A stretch of 64,000 bases of DNA from Adiantum capillus-veneris (GCA_014529385.2 CM043942.1:29007469-29071468); one strand, 5' to 3'. Counted from the first letter of the stretch, positions 21,450-32,780 are shown. Notes: generated by a model not told the origin, from the letters alone. Program-made: numbers and translations.

Positions 21450-21638
21450 TGTTGGGATGAAGGCATATGTGCCTTGCCCGATCACCTAGGCTATGCCCCC
21501 CCGCCCACAGACCACCTTATTGGTTGTACATATATACAACAATAAGGAGTAGCTCATTTGAGCTCTACTCCACCCACATGTCTACTCTCTCCCTCTCCCC
21601 TTCTCGCACGAACGCATCCACACACACACACTTTAACA
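21450..21638 (+). repeat. Right LTR of the deleted copia element
   Basis: It starts TGTTGGGATGAAGGCATATG after the polypurine tract and ends CTTTAACA. A 14-bp inverted repeat (GGCACATTTGCCTT / AAGGCATATGTGCC) spans the tract and the LTR start. Confidence 0.65.
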
Positions 21639-22791
21639 AAGCCCCCATGCTGGTTTCCCACTGGCCCTTGGCCTCACACAATGAGTTGTTGCGTGCAAAG
21701 ATAGAAAAATCCAAAGATGTCAACAAGAAAGCTCTTATGGATTTGAACACAACAAAGAGGAGGTGGCCACATTCAAGTTTGTATTAGAACAAAGTAAGAT
21801 TTTGAATAGGAGGCATGAGGTATAAACAGATGTGGCACAAGAAACTCTTTTCAGCCTAGAGAAACCTCTAAAAGACAAGGTAACCTACTCGCTATAGTTC
21901 TAATGAAAGTTTACAATGTGTTTCCAAAGGCTACTAACACATTGATTGGAAAAAGGTAGATCTTAAACTAGCTAATGAGGAGCTTTCATCCTACAAAGAA
22001 AGGGTAAAATAAATTTTGGAAGACCTATTAACTATGCTTCCTTTCACCTTTGATGAATCTACCGACAAGTTGAAGGCTAATTCAAAAAAGACTCAGATGG
22101 AACAAACAATGGAAATCAAGAGCGAAGCCTTAGTAAAGATCTTTAGAAAGAAGGCAATCTTTTTCCCATTGTCAAGAGGAGGAAATTGGAGACATTTTTC
22201 AACCAATTCAAAAGGAGGTTATGGGAGACTTGGTTGTAAAATATTAGAGTGGATCATCCCCAACGGTTGCACTTTTAAAAGATTATAGTAATCAAAGATG
22301 TACCAAATATAGCATGTACAATGTCAAAAAACATAATGGAAATGATACACCTGTGCATCAATACTTTCAAAAATGCAGAGCAGACACAAGTGTTGTGCTT
22401 GTATTTTTTAGAAGACAGCAATGGCTTATGCTTGGACCTCTCAATGGCACCACCAAAGTAGGTTCTCTATGGACTCTTTGAGTGCAAATCAAGCATAACC
22501 TTCTCACCACCTCATTTTTATGTCACATTCAAAGAAGCATGCTACACTAGGTTCTTTGAACATGAAGCAAATACTAGTAACAAAGAACTTGGGGCTATTT
22601 TTATAGTATACACTGTACTAGAAAAAACTACACCACTCAAGGAAATTATGATCTCAATGTCAATGGTACAACACATGCAAGTATGGACAAAGGAGCTAAA
22701 GTGGCTTACGGCAAGCAACAATGTCCGTGCTCCTCCCAAGTATAGAGTACCAAAAAGGCCATGTCAAGGATGACATGAACTAAGAAGGGAG
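21639..22791. other. Unassigned stretch, possible retroelement internal remnant
   Basis: There is no recognisable protein. Lysine-rich short frames (21467-21787 and 22016-22288) look coiled-coil-like but match no family I know. The stretch ends in a purine-rich AAGAAGGGAG (about 22781-22790) followed by TGTTGGTAG, the arrangement of a polypurine tract plus LTR start. It may therefore be the tail of an old retrotransposon. Confidence 0.35.
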
Positions 22792-23060
22792 TGTTGGTAG
22801 TTGCCAATGTGAAGCCACAAAGTAGCTACATCACATTTTGGTAAAATTTAGCACGATTTATTTTAAAAAGGAAAAAACTTATTTTTTGTAACATTTTAAC
22901 GTTTCCTCATTTCAAAATCGTCAAATGTAATGCAACAATGTAATTATGAGGTAGTTATTTTTGAGTCTACGTTAGTTCGATCTAATTACCGTTAGGTATA
23001 AATACCAAGTTTAAAAAGTAGATAAGTATCTTCTTATTTCTTGATTTTTGAGCTATTAGA
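22791..23060 (+). repeat. Possible solo or 3' LTR
   Basis: It begins TGTTGGTAGTTGCC after a purine run and contains a TATA-like GGTATAAATACC near 22995. The right boundary and any partner LTR were not found. Confidence 0.3.
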
Positions 23061-23173
23061 GTGCTAAAACAAAAAAGTGTATCGCCATTGGAGCTCCTCC
23101 ACTCATTGTAAAAATGTCATTAGTAATGCAAAGCTTCTCTTATCAATTGGTACTATGTCTATGCTCAATTTGT

Positions 23174-23315
23174 CATGGTTAGTGTATGAGATTAACTCAG
23201 TTTCCATCTGCCTTTGGAAGTTTGTAAGTAGAGGTTTACTTCATCATGGTTACTGTATGAGATTAACCCCCTTTTTGTCTGTCTTTGGAAGTTTGTAAGT
23301 AGAGTTTTACTTCTC
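23174..23315 (+). repeat. 71-bp tandem duplication
   Basis: CATGGTTAGTGTATGAGATT begins at 23174 and CATGGTTACTGTATGAGATT at 23245. Both units include CTTTGGAAGTTTGTAAGTAG. There are two copies with few differences. Confidence 0.88.
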
Positions 23316-24409
23316 CAAATTGAGAAACATTTGTAGATTCAAAGTTGTTGGCTCTAGCAAATTAAAGTACATTTATTGAAATTATTAATTTTTTAATCAG
23401 TGTTTTGTCACATTTTAGCAAGTGGATAAGGTTTATCAATTTGTGAATTTTTTGCCTATGATGTGCATTGCATGTGAGTTGTGGATTCTTTATAGCACTT
23501 CCTTGTAATAGTCAATAGCCCTAGTGTTTCGTCCATGCCCTTATTCAAGTTGCTAACTCCATGGATTACATTCTTATGTTGGTTTGAGAGATAGCTATAT
23601 TTCTTCATCTTACGGTGTACCCACCAACAAGGCTTGTCAAGTAAATTTCTATCTTTAAGCTAAGGAGAGACAATGTATGTAGTAACCTTAAATGGGTCAT
23701 ATAACCTGATAAATAGTATTGCATGAGTGCAAGATATTTGAAGGGGTTTGGACCAATCACAAGTTAATGAGAATTAGTTTGGGCATTCCAATAGAATTTT
23801 GTAGAACTAAAATGCCCAAAAGATGACCTTAAAATGACATTTCTACCATTGAAGAAGCACCTAGGAAAAAAGGTGGAAAATGAACTAGAAAGTATTGTAA
23901 AGAATTAGGGATCTTCATTCAAGTGTGGGAATTGTTTTAAGGATCTTGGCATACTTTATCAAGATCGACTCACAATTTTAAAAGTAAAGACATACTTATG
24001 ATTTTCAAGCCTTGCAATCTCAACCAACAATATAGGAATTACACGAAACAAAGAAAACACACCATGACCGAGCACTAAGGTTGGGAATCAGCTTAAGCTA
24101 CCTCCACGCAAAATAAAGGAGCACTAGAAAAGAGGGCTCAATCTCTATTTATGAAAAAAGGAGTGGAGGATGATATTAGGTGGTAAAAACAAGATCATGT
24201 ACTCAAGTTGCTAAAAGAGGAAGAGACTCCCATATGAAGAACACATGTGTGCACTTTCAGTCCCTTTCAAATTAAAACCTTTAGCATAGCAAAGCTATAT
24301 AAATCATGTTTTTTGACTCCTTGAATATTATAATTTGCCACTTTTCTTTTGCATGCTACATAGTCTCATTGAAGGCAATGGTGTGCTTATAGGAATTTTA
24401 AAGCTAGTG
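23316..24409. other. Non-coding stretch
   Basis: Nothing recognisable on either strand. No ORF of note. Confidence 0.45.
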
Positions 24410-24565
24410 TTGTCTTGCCAAGGGCAATGCCCCATGGTCAAGGACCGGGCCTAAGGGCCCGGTTCCAAGTGTGGATAGGGAATGGGGCCCAAGGGGCTAT
24501 TTAATGGGAGGTTGGGAGGTTCATTCTTAGGCAGTTCCACTAGGAGCCTTTCACTGGTATCAGAG
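24410..24565 (+). mobile_element. TRIM-like LTR with Met-tRNA primer site
   Basis: A 143-base segment starts TGTTGTCTTGCC and ends CCTTTCA (24552). It is followed, after one base, by TGGTATCAGAGCC (24554-24566), an exact initiator-Met primer site. It contains a small palindrome GGACCGGGCCTAAGGGCCCG. A short LTR of this size is typical of TRIM elements. I found no second LTR downstream, so the element is truncated or its partner is too diverged to see. Confidence 0.5.
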
Positions 24566-24621
24566 CCAGGGAGAGGAGAGCTATGGAGGAAGGGGTAAAA
24601 GATGTGACTTGCATGGCTTTG

Positions 24622-24625
<4 letters not shown>

Positions 24626-24710
<85 letters not shown>
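24626..24710 (+). repeat. (CT)n microsatellite
   Basis: About 85 bases of CT. The ORFs through it (Ser-Leu runs on +, Arg-Glu runs on -) are artefacts. Confidence 0.97.
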
Positions 24711-24714
<4 letters not shown>

Positions 24715-24719
24715 GTGCT

Positions 24720-27412
24720 TCGAGCTAGGCTGCCATGGCATGGGCAGGATCCCTTGGAAGAAGGGCCGCAGGGCTGCAAGAGCAGCCCCTTCCATGGCGG
24801 GCTCAAGTTTGCATGACCAAGCACGTGGTCAAGGGTTCTACATAGGAGGTCGAAGCCGACGATCGTGTGCAGAACCGCTTAGGTTAGGAAGGGAGGCGGC
24901 CTTGACCAGCATGAAATTAGGCCGAGTTGAGCTTGTTCTTAGCTTGTTGTGTTTGCCACAGCTTGTAGAGACGTTCTCGTCACATGGAGCATGCTAGGCG
25001 AGCATCATAAACGCTTCTCAAAGGGATTTTCTCCCTTGCGCAGACCCGCAGGGCTGGTAATGCAGGTTTTAGACTAGTTTTCCTTCTTTTTTATTTTGGA
25101 CGCCCTCTGTTGGCCTTTTCCATTGCAAGGAGCAGGTCCCACGTGGGCCTTGGGCTTGGAGGGGTTCGTGAAGACCAGTACATGCAATCATGCACAGTTA
25201 CATGCTCATGCAAAGGCCTTCATAAGGGGGGTCCATGGTTGCATGGTTAAGTGCCGCACAGGGCAATGCAATTGCAGAGTAGTGTTCAATGCCCGAAGGG
25301 GCTAACACAAAAAATATTGCCAAAGTCGTATCCCTTGAGCAAGGCTTGCATGGCTTACTATTGAACATTTCGTAGAGCATGTTCATGGCATCCGATTGAT
25401 ACAGCAAGGGTCGTTACAATGACCGTTATAGGCAGTTTGATGAGGATTGGGTCCTCAGGAAGGAAATTTCTTGAGTTCCTAAGTGTTGCAACATACATTA
25501 CCATAATAATCACACAACAAGCACATGGTACCTCTGTTCGACAAGTTTTTGTGGGTAGCCAAACATCCAACATTGGACTCTTGAGCTATATCATGCAAGG
25601 GCATGGCAAATTGAGCTTCCCTAAATCAAGCAGAATCTATTGGGGTTAGGGACTGCCAATCGCTCAACATACATGGTGAGCAAAATTAATGACCAATGTT
25701 CGGGCGCAAGTCGACAAGGTCACGCTACGAGCTTGGAATTCAGGATGAGGTAAATTTTTAGTTTCTTTTATTTCAATTCCTCAATCATAGCTACTACGTA
25801 TAGGCAAGGTTGCTTAGACACCCCGGCAAGCCAGTCAGGACCTGCGACTTGTAAGATTCCGTTATGCGACAAGGCCGATCCTTAACTGGAATTCCAGGAG
25901 CAAGGCTCCATCTACAAATCCATAGGATAACAGTTGGCCTTGTCTTCTTTGTCCAAGCCATAATAAAGCACAAACATGTTTTTATAGGTTGTTTAATCAA
26001 TAAATTTGAGAATATCTCTCGATGTTTTGAGACGTGCTATTTTTAACATAAGAAAATCCATGTTACATTGTTCCCAATTCACATTCTGATCCTTCTCTTT
26101 CTTTGATTAGAACTGATCCATGGAACAATCCCTAATTTAATCCCTTGCATTGGGTTGGGCCTGCTTGAGACTCATCCATCGATTATAGGTGTTTTCCTCA
26201 ATGATAAGACTAGCCTTATGGAAATGACAAAATCAGGCGTGTGATGCACTCAATACATGTCTCTCCACTTTCATTGACTACATCCTTATTAGAATTTCTT
26301 CCTTCCCCACAAAACGTTTGGGTTTCATGCTCTTGAGTCCATTAGACCTGCCATGTGTTTGAAATATAAAAAACAACTTTTCTCCCTAAATGACTTTGTG
26401 CAAACAAATCAAACGAGACGGTTTTGTTGATGCTTGTGTTGGTATCAACTATGCAGTTACATTACTACAAATGTTATCCGTTTATAGAAAATATATGAAA
26501 GGTAAGTGAAATTGTCTAGTGGGATTTTACTAAAGCATTGGAGCATAGGGACTTGGCCATATAATGCAAAATATTGTGTACTAGTTTTATGACATTATCC
26601 ATGGACTAATCGGGATCATAATAGTCTAGGGTCTTCGTACCTCAGGGGATTCACCTCTTAGATGTGTAGGTTGCCACGTGAGTTCAAATGAATGGGTTTT
26701 TTATTTGCCAAAGTTTTAAAATTTAAACAAGATTATTAATAGAAGGGGTTTTTTAATTGATTTTAAACAAAAACTCATAAGTTTTTGAAGAAGAAGGGGT
26801 CATTTTGTTACCTTAAACATGAAGTAAATGGAAATTTTTAATACCATTTGAATGCACATGATATGAATAGTTTCTTAAAGGTGCACCCCGGAGCTTTGTA
26901 CTAAGTCACAAAGCACTTAACATGGTAGGAGGAGGATTTGACCTTGGAGAGTTGCTTTTATGACACATTTGGCCTAAACAAAAAAACAAACCTTGTTTTT
27001 GTCTCAACACGAAAGTGTTCATTCAACATGAGTGGTCGGCATAATGATGAGGCTCTTTCTTTCTTCATGTTGTGAGAGGGATTCCTTTATATATGCCATT
27101 ATGTCATAATGTGCTTTCTTTCAACATGTGCCAAAGCCATAAAAGCTTGTGTATTGTTGTAAGAGTTAAAGCTCACTTCTCCCACCATCCTTGTATAAAC
27201 ATGTTGAATATAACAAGTATGTGGAGCTTGTTGATCAAATTTATCCACAATTTCCTCATCCCAAGTAGTTTGGCCATCTTGTTATGAGTAATCGTTTTGT
27301 TTTTAAAGATCTTGACATGCATCCTCACCTTGCCGAGTGAGAAGCAATGTTCGGGAAAAAAACTTTATCCAAACATACACAAATCCCTTTACGCCAGTTC
27401 TTAAGTGAAAAT
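24720..27412. other. Long non-coding stretch
   Basis: I see no gene, LTR pair or satellite in this 2.7 kb. ORFs are 60-86 residues, scattered on both strands and without known motifs. 26640-26700 has a tRNA-like phrase (GCCACGTGAGTTCAAATG) that I do not consider sufficient. Confidence 0.4.
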
Positions 27413-27508
27413 CTTGCAAATTATATTGTACTTTTCACTGTCTTTACACTATTTTCTTGCAAATTAGATTGTACTTTTCACTGTATTTACACTATTTTCT
27501 TGCAAAAG
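27413..27508 (+). repeat. 43-bp tandem repeat, two copies plus a tail
   Basis: CTTGCAAATTATATTGTACT starts at 27413, CTTGCAAATTAGATTGTACT at 27456 and CTTGCAAAAG at 27499, an exact 43-base spacing. Confidence 0.92.
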
Positions 27509-27550
27509 TCAAACGGAATTTTTGCTTTTTCGCTCTCAACTGACTGTCTT

Positions 27551-27701
27551 GATTTTTTTTTTTAATAAACGTTCGAAGCTGACTTCGACTAGTTTTATAG
27601 GATTGCACGCACTCACCCACACCCACATGTCTCAGGGGTTGAACCATAATGGGTGTGCTTAGAGCCCCTCACCTTTACCACTAGGCTAACTACCCTTGAC
27701 A
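27551..27701 (-). mobile_element. tRNA-derived SINE with target duplication
   Basis: On the minus strand the element starts with a tRNA-like head. Box A is TTAGCCTAGTGGTAAAGGTG and, about 30 bases on, box B is GGTTCAACCCC. The body contains GTGTGGGTGTGGGTG and the 3' end is an A-rich tail (AAAAAAAAA). It is bracketed by the direct repeat ACTGTCTT (27543-27550 and 27702-27709), the target duplication of LINE-assisted insertion. Boxes and body resemble the plant Au-SINE family, but that assignment is from memory. Its length of about 150 bp suits a full-length SINE. Confidence 0.75.
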
Positions 27702-28113
27702 ACTGTCTTAATGGGATCAACTTTCAATGCTTACCTAATAACCACTTTTCGCGAACACTCGCGGTATGAGATTTTCTTCCTTTCTGGTCAAGTTTTTTTA
27801 AGGTGTGTGTTTGCAACAAAGTCGTCTTCTATCAATGCATTGGGGTTCCACTTGACATTATGAACTTGCGTTACTCTCCCATGTAATGTGATTCTGCGGC
27901 CAGAATTGAACACAGGACGACACAGAGCTCCACAAAAGCTTGAAGCCAGCTTGGACGTCCTCCTTTATTTGTGCTATCGAAGTGCTGAAGTGCCGGGGCA
28001 GAAACTGTTACAAACGATTGATCCTCGCGCAGCACGGTCATCGCCCCTCATGTGAGCACAGATTGTGCATGTTCAGATACTCTGCGAAGGGAGCTTGTGG
28101 GGTTCCGAGTATG

Positions 28114-28115
<2 letters not shown>

Positions 28116-28208
<93 letters not shown>
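28116..28208 (+). repeat. Compound (CT)n-(CA)n microsatellite
   Basis: CT repeats run from 28116 to 28156, then AACAA, then CA repeats from 28161 to 28208. Confidence 0.96.
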
Positions 28209-28210
<2 letters not shown>

Positions 28211-28300
28211 TTTTGGATTTTGGTATATGGATCAAGGAGAGAAGAGAAGGTGAAGAGAAGAGAGATTTTACAATCGTACTCCAAAGGGAGCTGGGTAACC

Positions 28301-28312
28301 AATCTCTCTCTC

Positions 28313-28350
<38 letters not shown>
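28301..28350. repeat. (CT)n/(GA)n inverted microsatellite
   Basis: CTCTCTCTCTCTTT is followed directly by GAGAGA repeats to 28349, so the tract can fold on itself. Confidence 0.93.
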
Positions 28351-28351
<1 letters not shown>

Positions 28352-28815
28352 TATTGATGAGAGAACGGTTCCCTCTTGGTGATGGAGTATGAATTCCCTT
28401 GTGATAGCTTTTCCATGGTGTCCTTGTTGCTTCTTTGCTTCTTTTATGTGTATGATAGCTTTTCCACCATCCACTAGCCATTTTCCCTTGCTTCTCTGAC
28501 TATTGCTAACTTATTTGATGTGTTCTTGATTTGTGAGTTTGTGTGCAAGCCATAGTGAAGTGCTTTCAAAGAACCATGTTGAAGTGCCTTTCATAGAACT
28601 CATTTGTTGCTGGGTAACTATCTTTTTTCTCAACTTAGAGTACTGTAACCAAGGTCAAAGAAAGAAACAACCTTGATTAATCTTTCCTCAAGAATTCTGG
28701 GGCAATAATGTAACTGTTTCGAACCGAGTTTTGTTACAGTTGTATTGTCGATTTGATGGTGGTTCTCGTATCTCTAAGGAGCAGATTAGGGAGTGAGGGC
28801 TGTTTTATAGCTATG

Positions 28816-31574
28816 TGTCACGTGCACATGGCAATGTGTGCCACATGGACTTGCTTCATCGACTTCCAGAGCCAATTTTGTACATATATGAAGATACGAG
28901 TGTCTAGAATCTTAAGAGGATTAGTAGTGGCAATTTTGTGAGCTTGTTCATAGGGGTTGCATTTCTAGACAAGTCCATTAGATTAGGTTTTCCATTTTTG
29001 GAACCCTCTTGCATAAATGGTTTGTATAAGCGTTTTGACAGATGTTGTCACACTATGGTGGGCATCTGACATGTCGTGCATGTAGTTTTAGGTTACATGA
29101 ATTTAATGCGCCATTTCCCACGTCAATGGGATTCCTAGGTTGGCAAATGTGCGACAATTTCACCCTGAAACTTTGCCGAAGTCAAGTTTATTGATAAATC
29201 ATTTCAAATGATTTTTTTGAACTGTCTTTCAAATTTTCCCTACCTAAGTCTTAAGAGGTTCTTAAGTAGGATACCAACCCTATAAGGGGCATGGGCCAGC
29301 ATTTTGGATGATTCAGAGCTAGCACCAGAGATCAGCTCTGTGTTTTGGCAGAGACTAACCCATCGTTTTTGCAGATCAGCCCTTTGCGTTGTTGCTTTCC
29401 CATCCATGTCGGATCAGCCCTAGCAGCCATCATTTTCAGTTTTTAGCCTTTCCATCTCCGAAGATTGCTTGGATAGGCTAACGCTATCCTCCCTGCCGCT
29501 ACAGCCCGGCACTTCGGTTGTCCATTGAGCCTCTTCTTGGCCATTCCCTCGCCGCATCAAGTGCTCCCATTGCTGTCCATTATCGACTTCATCATCATCT
29601 GCGTTTTCAACCCTTCATTCCTCTCACATCGGGAGCGCAAATCAGCCCTAGATCTTCCCCTTGGTGGCCATTGGCAAGCCCCTCATCGAGACGGATCCAA
29701 AGGTGCATAACTCTTCATTTTGAAGAGTTATGGCGGCGACATTCCCCATTCGACGCAATAGAGTTGCATTCAGGTATTGCACGTGTGTACATTCCATTTA
29801 CACATTTAGGCAAGGGTGCGGGGGGCCTTTGAGAGGGTTAGTTGGGACCCCATTGGGTGTTCTCTCTTTCTCTCTACATCTCTACCTCTCTCATTCTCTC
29901 TCTAGAAAGAAATAAAAGGAAGCATCATTTGTGCTAAGTAGCACACATTCAAGCAAGGAAAGAAGCAAAGATTTGTGGAAGTGTAAAGTCTAGATCTTGT
30001 CACCATTTTAATTCGGCCTGCACCTAACATCGGTATCAGAGTTTTGTGATTTTGAAATTTGTACTAATCCGCTAATCTTTGACATCTTTTTTTCTCTCTA
30101 GTATTTAAGCGCGTGTCGTAGAGTTTTGCCTAAGGATACTTCTCTCACTTAGGGAACTGCAGGACCTATCATTGCTCGTAGGACCGTGCGCCTTGAGCGT
30201 AGGAAATGCAAACACTATGTACCGGGGGTTACAGTTGTGATACGCTTGCGAGAGGGTAGTTGATTTGGTGTGTGTGCTTTACCACGTCGACATAAAGAAA
30301 TCCTAGCATGGATATTTGCAGTCATAACTTCGTCGACATGACATATCACATCATTGAAGACATGCATTGGAAACATGAAGATGTTGATTGCGAGTATCAA
30401 TATTTGTTAGCGGCCTATGACGACAAAGGAAGGCGCCATCCAGATCAGCCTGTTAGCTTTGGAGTCTTGGCATTGTTTGCACAACCATCTCTTCCATTTG
30501 CTTAGAGAATTCCATCCTTTTAGGATAGGCATTGCATCGTCATTAATCTGTACACATCTTTGGCAACACATTGGGTGCACACCATCTGCATCTTCTTAAC
30601 AATTGGTAGCCATCGATGTGGAGTCAAAAGGTTTCAATCCGAGGCAACCACTGCGGGAGTTTGCAGACATAGTGAGTGTACATTGGTAGCCACATCTGCT
30701 CTGCAGGGACGAGGATTCATCTAGAGCTTCTATCATATGGCAATCTAGTCAAAGCCCCAAGAGGAGCCTCTATCTTTGAGGAGTTATTTGATGGTTTTAT
30801 GAGACATCATATAGAGGACTTGGCATGGTTCGTGGGCATTCCGAAGGACATATCCATCTTCATTTCCCATTCAGCGTTTCCCTCGCCAATCTTCCTACGT
30901 AGGTGCAATATAGGCTGGCTGGCAATCTTCGTGGGCATCAGCGTGTGCATACCCAACCATTTGCTCTACCCGGTTTGCAGTTTGGTTCACACCATCTGAG
31001 TTGGGGCAGCGAAGGCTGGCCGTCGGTAACCAACAGGGGAATCGTTGATTGAGGAGGGAGTCCATTGGTTGCGAGTAGATGTATGATCACCATCCATGTC
31101 TTCTGGACATTTCTGCATCACCCGAGGGAGCCTCTCTTAAAAGTAGCCGTGGAGGACATCATCTAGAAAGCCATTCATTCGAGATCATCTTATGGCCTGC
31201 ATGGAGTTCGGCGGATGTCATGTGTACATGGCTCTGTGTGCCACGTGGACATGCTTTATCGACTTCCAAAGCCAATTCTGTATATATCTATAGATAGGAG
31301 TTTCTAGAAACCTAGGAGGAATACTATATGCAATTTTGTGGGCCTGTTCATAGGACGTGCATGTTCGGACGAGTCCATTAGATTAGGTTTTCCAATTTTG
31401 GAACCCTTGTGGTTTGTAAAAACGTTTTGACAGAAGTTACGCTCTGGTGGGCATGTGACATGACACGTAGTTTTAGGTTAGAGGAATCCAACGAGTCGTT
31501 CCGCTTCAAGAAGGAGCATGAGCCCAACGTTTTTGATCATTCAGAGCCAGCGCCCGTGCAAAACGCGGAAGTCC
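28816..31574 (+). mobile_element. Old LARD-like LTR retrotransposon, copy D
   Basis: The left LTR (28816-30029) starts TGTCACGTGCACATGG and ends GCACCTAACA. It is followed by TCGGTATCAGAG (30030-30041), an initiator-Met primer site with one mismatch. The right LTR starts at 31216 (TGTCATGTGTACATGG). It repeats phrases of the left LTR such as GTCCATTAGATTAGGTTTTC and GTTTTGACAGA, in the same order, until LARD copy A interrupts at 31575. The start and end sequences match the LARD family (TGTCACGTG...CACCTTACA), so it is a diverged relative. The internal 1.2 kb (30042-31215) has only short ORFs I cannot identify and no pol motifs. Confidence 0.72.
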
Positions 31575-31579
31575 ATACG

Positions 31580-32767
31580 TGTCACGTGACACATCCAACT
31601 CGTGTCCGTGGACAAGCTACAACATGACCAGGGTTCAGTTCAGTCAAGTCAGTCTAGAATAGGAAATGATCTGGCACTTTTGTGAGTGTGTTCGCAGACC
31701 GTGCATGTCCAAACACTTAGATTAGATGCATATCCTCTGGTTGCACACAGCATGACCATCAGATTTCTTATCAGAACCCATCAGGAGCATTTTTACAGTG
31801 CATAGACCTATTTTCCCTATTTTTGACAATTTTCACTTATTATTTTTAAAGTGACTTTTGTTGGGAACTGGGTAGGGAAAATTTACTAAGCCAGTATATA
31901 AGAAAACCTAGCGCTAGCACTTTTTGGCAGAAGAGGCAATAGGAGCTTCGGTTCAAGAGACACCTTCTTAGCAGGACCCCCCAAGACAAACCTAGGGTTT
32001 TTGCCCAACAACAGAGCCTAGCGTTTTCGTTCCTAGATCAGCCTTGGCGTTTTTGGATTGCAGAGCAGCCCCGACGACCACAAGACACAGAATATCAGCC
32101 CTAGCATTAGCAGATTTTCCCGGCAAGATCAGTTTTCAGCCCTAGCGTTTTTGCATCAGCCAGAGACCTAGCGTTTTTACACACGAGGAACCAGCGTTTT
32201 CAGTTTGTAGCAGGCAGACATCGTAGAAGAAGTCCCGAACCTCGCAGATCTCACCTTCTTGTAGTAGCAGATCCTGCCGCACGGTCAGATCCCGCAAAGT
32301 TTGCAGATTCAGCCCGGAAAACGCAGATTTCAGCATCTGCGTTTTCAGCGCGTCGTCATCGTACCGTCATTGACATCATCACCGACATAGAGTCAGAATT
32401 CAGCAGATAAAGATTTGCAGATTTCAGCCATTAGCATTTTCAGATTTCAGCCCGTCTCGTGGTCGTCCTCATCGTCGGCAAGTCCAAGCATTGTAGAGAT
32501 TTGTGCAATCATAAGTAGACCGCTCTCGCCATAGAGAGTGGGGCCTGCGGAGGAGGGTTTGACAACTTTCTGGTGTTGTATTCTTCTCTCTCTATCTCTC
32601 AGTCTCAGCACCTTCATTCACAGTGTTCACCACTTTGTTTGTGTCCATTGCACTCTCACTAAAGGAACGGAAGGCTCTCCCTTCCGTAAGTAAAAGGAAC
32701 CCTTGAGCACAGTTCGGAGCACTCATCTTGAGCAAAGTTCAACATTCACTTCCACTGCACCTTACAT
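31580..32767 (+). repeat. Left LTR of LARD copy A
   Basis: 1,188 bp. It contains a TATA box (CCAGTATATAAGAAAACC, 31890-31907). Downstream of it the motif CCTAGCGTTTT or CCAGCGTTTT recurs at irregular intervals between about 31907 and 32350, separated by CAGATTTCAGCC-type phrases. The same TATA and iterated motifs are present in the other copies. Confidence 0.9.
31894..31901 (+). promoter_or_regulatory. TATA box of the LARD LTR
   Basis: TATATAAG is preserved in the right LTR (about 42049). The minus-strand copies keep a TATA-rich site in the equivalent place (about 48548 and 54620). Transcription would start some 30 bases downstream. Confidence 0.6.
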
Positions 32768-32768
32768 T

Positions 32769-32780
32769 GGTATCAGAGCT
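32769..32780 (+). promoter_or_regulatory. Primer-binding site, initiator-Met tRNA
   Basis: TGGTATCAGAGC lies one base after the LTR end. This is an exact match to the complement of the plant initiator-Met tRNA 3' end. Confidence 0.88.

Larger units (their letters stand above)
17765..21638 (+). mobile_element. Deleted Ty1/copia-type retrotransposon
   Basis: The left LTR remnant (17765-17919) and right LTR (21450-21638) share CTACTCTCTCC.TCTCCCCTTC followed by TC.CACG, a CA-rich stretch and a CTTTAA end. A primer site TGGTATCAAAGCT (17920-17932) follows the left LTR. It is complementary to the initiator-Met tRNA 3' end with one mismatch in the first 12 bases. A polypurine tract (AAGTGGGAGAT, 21439-21449) precedes the right LTR, which starts TGTTGGGATGAAGG. 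Between them only a zinc knuckle and protease/pre-integrase segment is recognisable (19971-20700). Integrase, reverse transcriptase and RNase H are absent. The upstream half of the left LTR does not match the right LTR, so the left end is truncated or rearranged. Confidence 0.65.

Noticed and set aside
24451-24824. ORFs with long Arg-Glu or Ser-Leu runs
   Set aside because: They run through (CT)n tracts, which are open in most frames. No conserved sequence lies outside the run. The same applies to ORFs over 5093-5172, 15891-16165, 18182-18239 and 28116-28350.
26560-26700. Possible third tRNA-derived SINE
   Set aside because: There is a box-B-like GAGTTCAAATG but no convincing box A at the right distance, no tail and no duplication.
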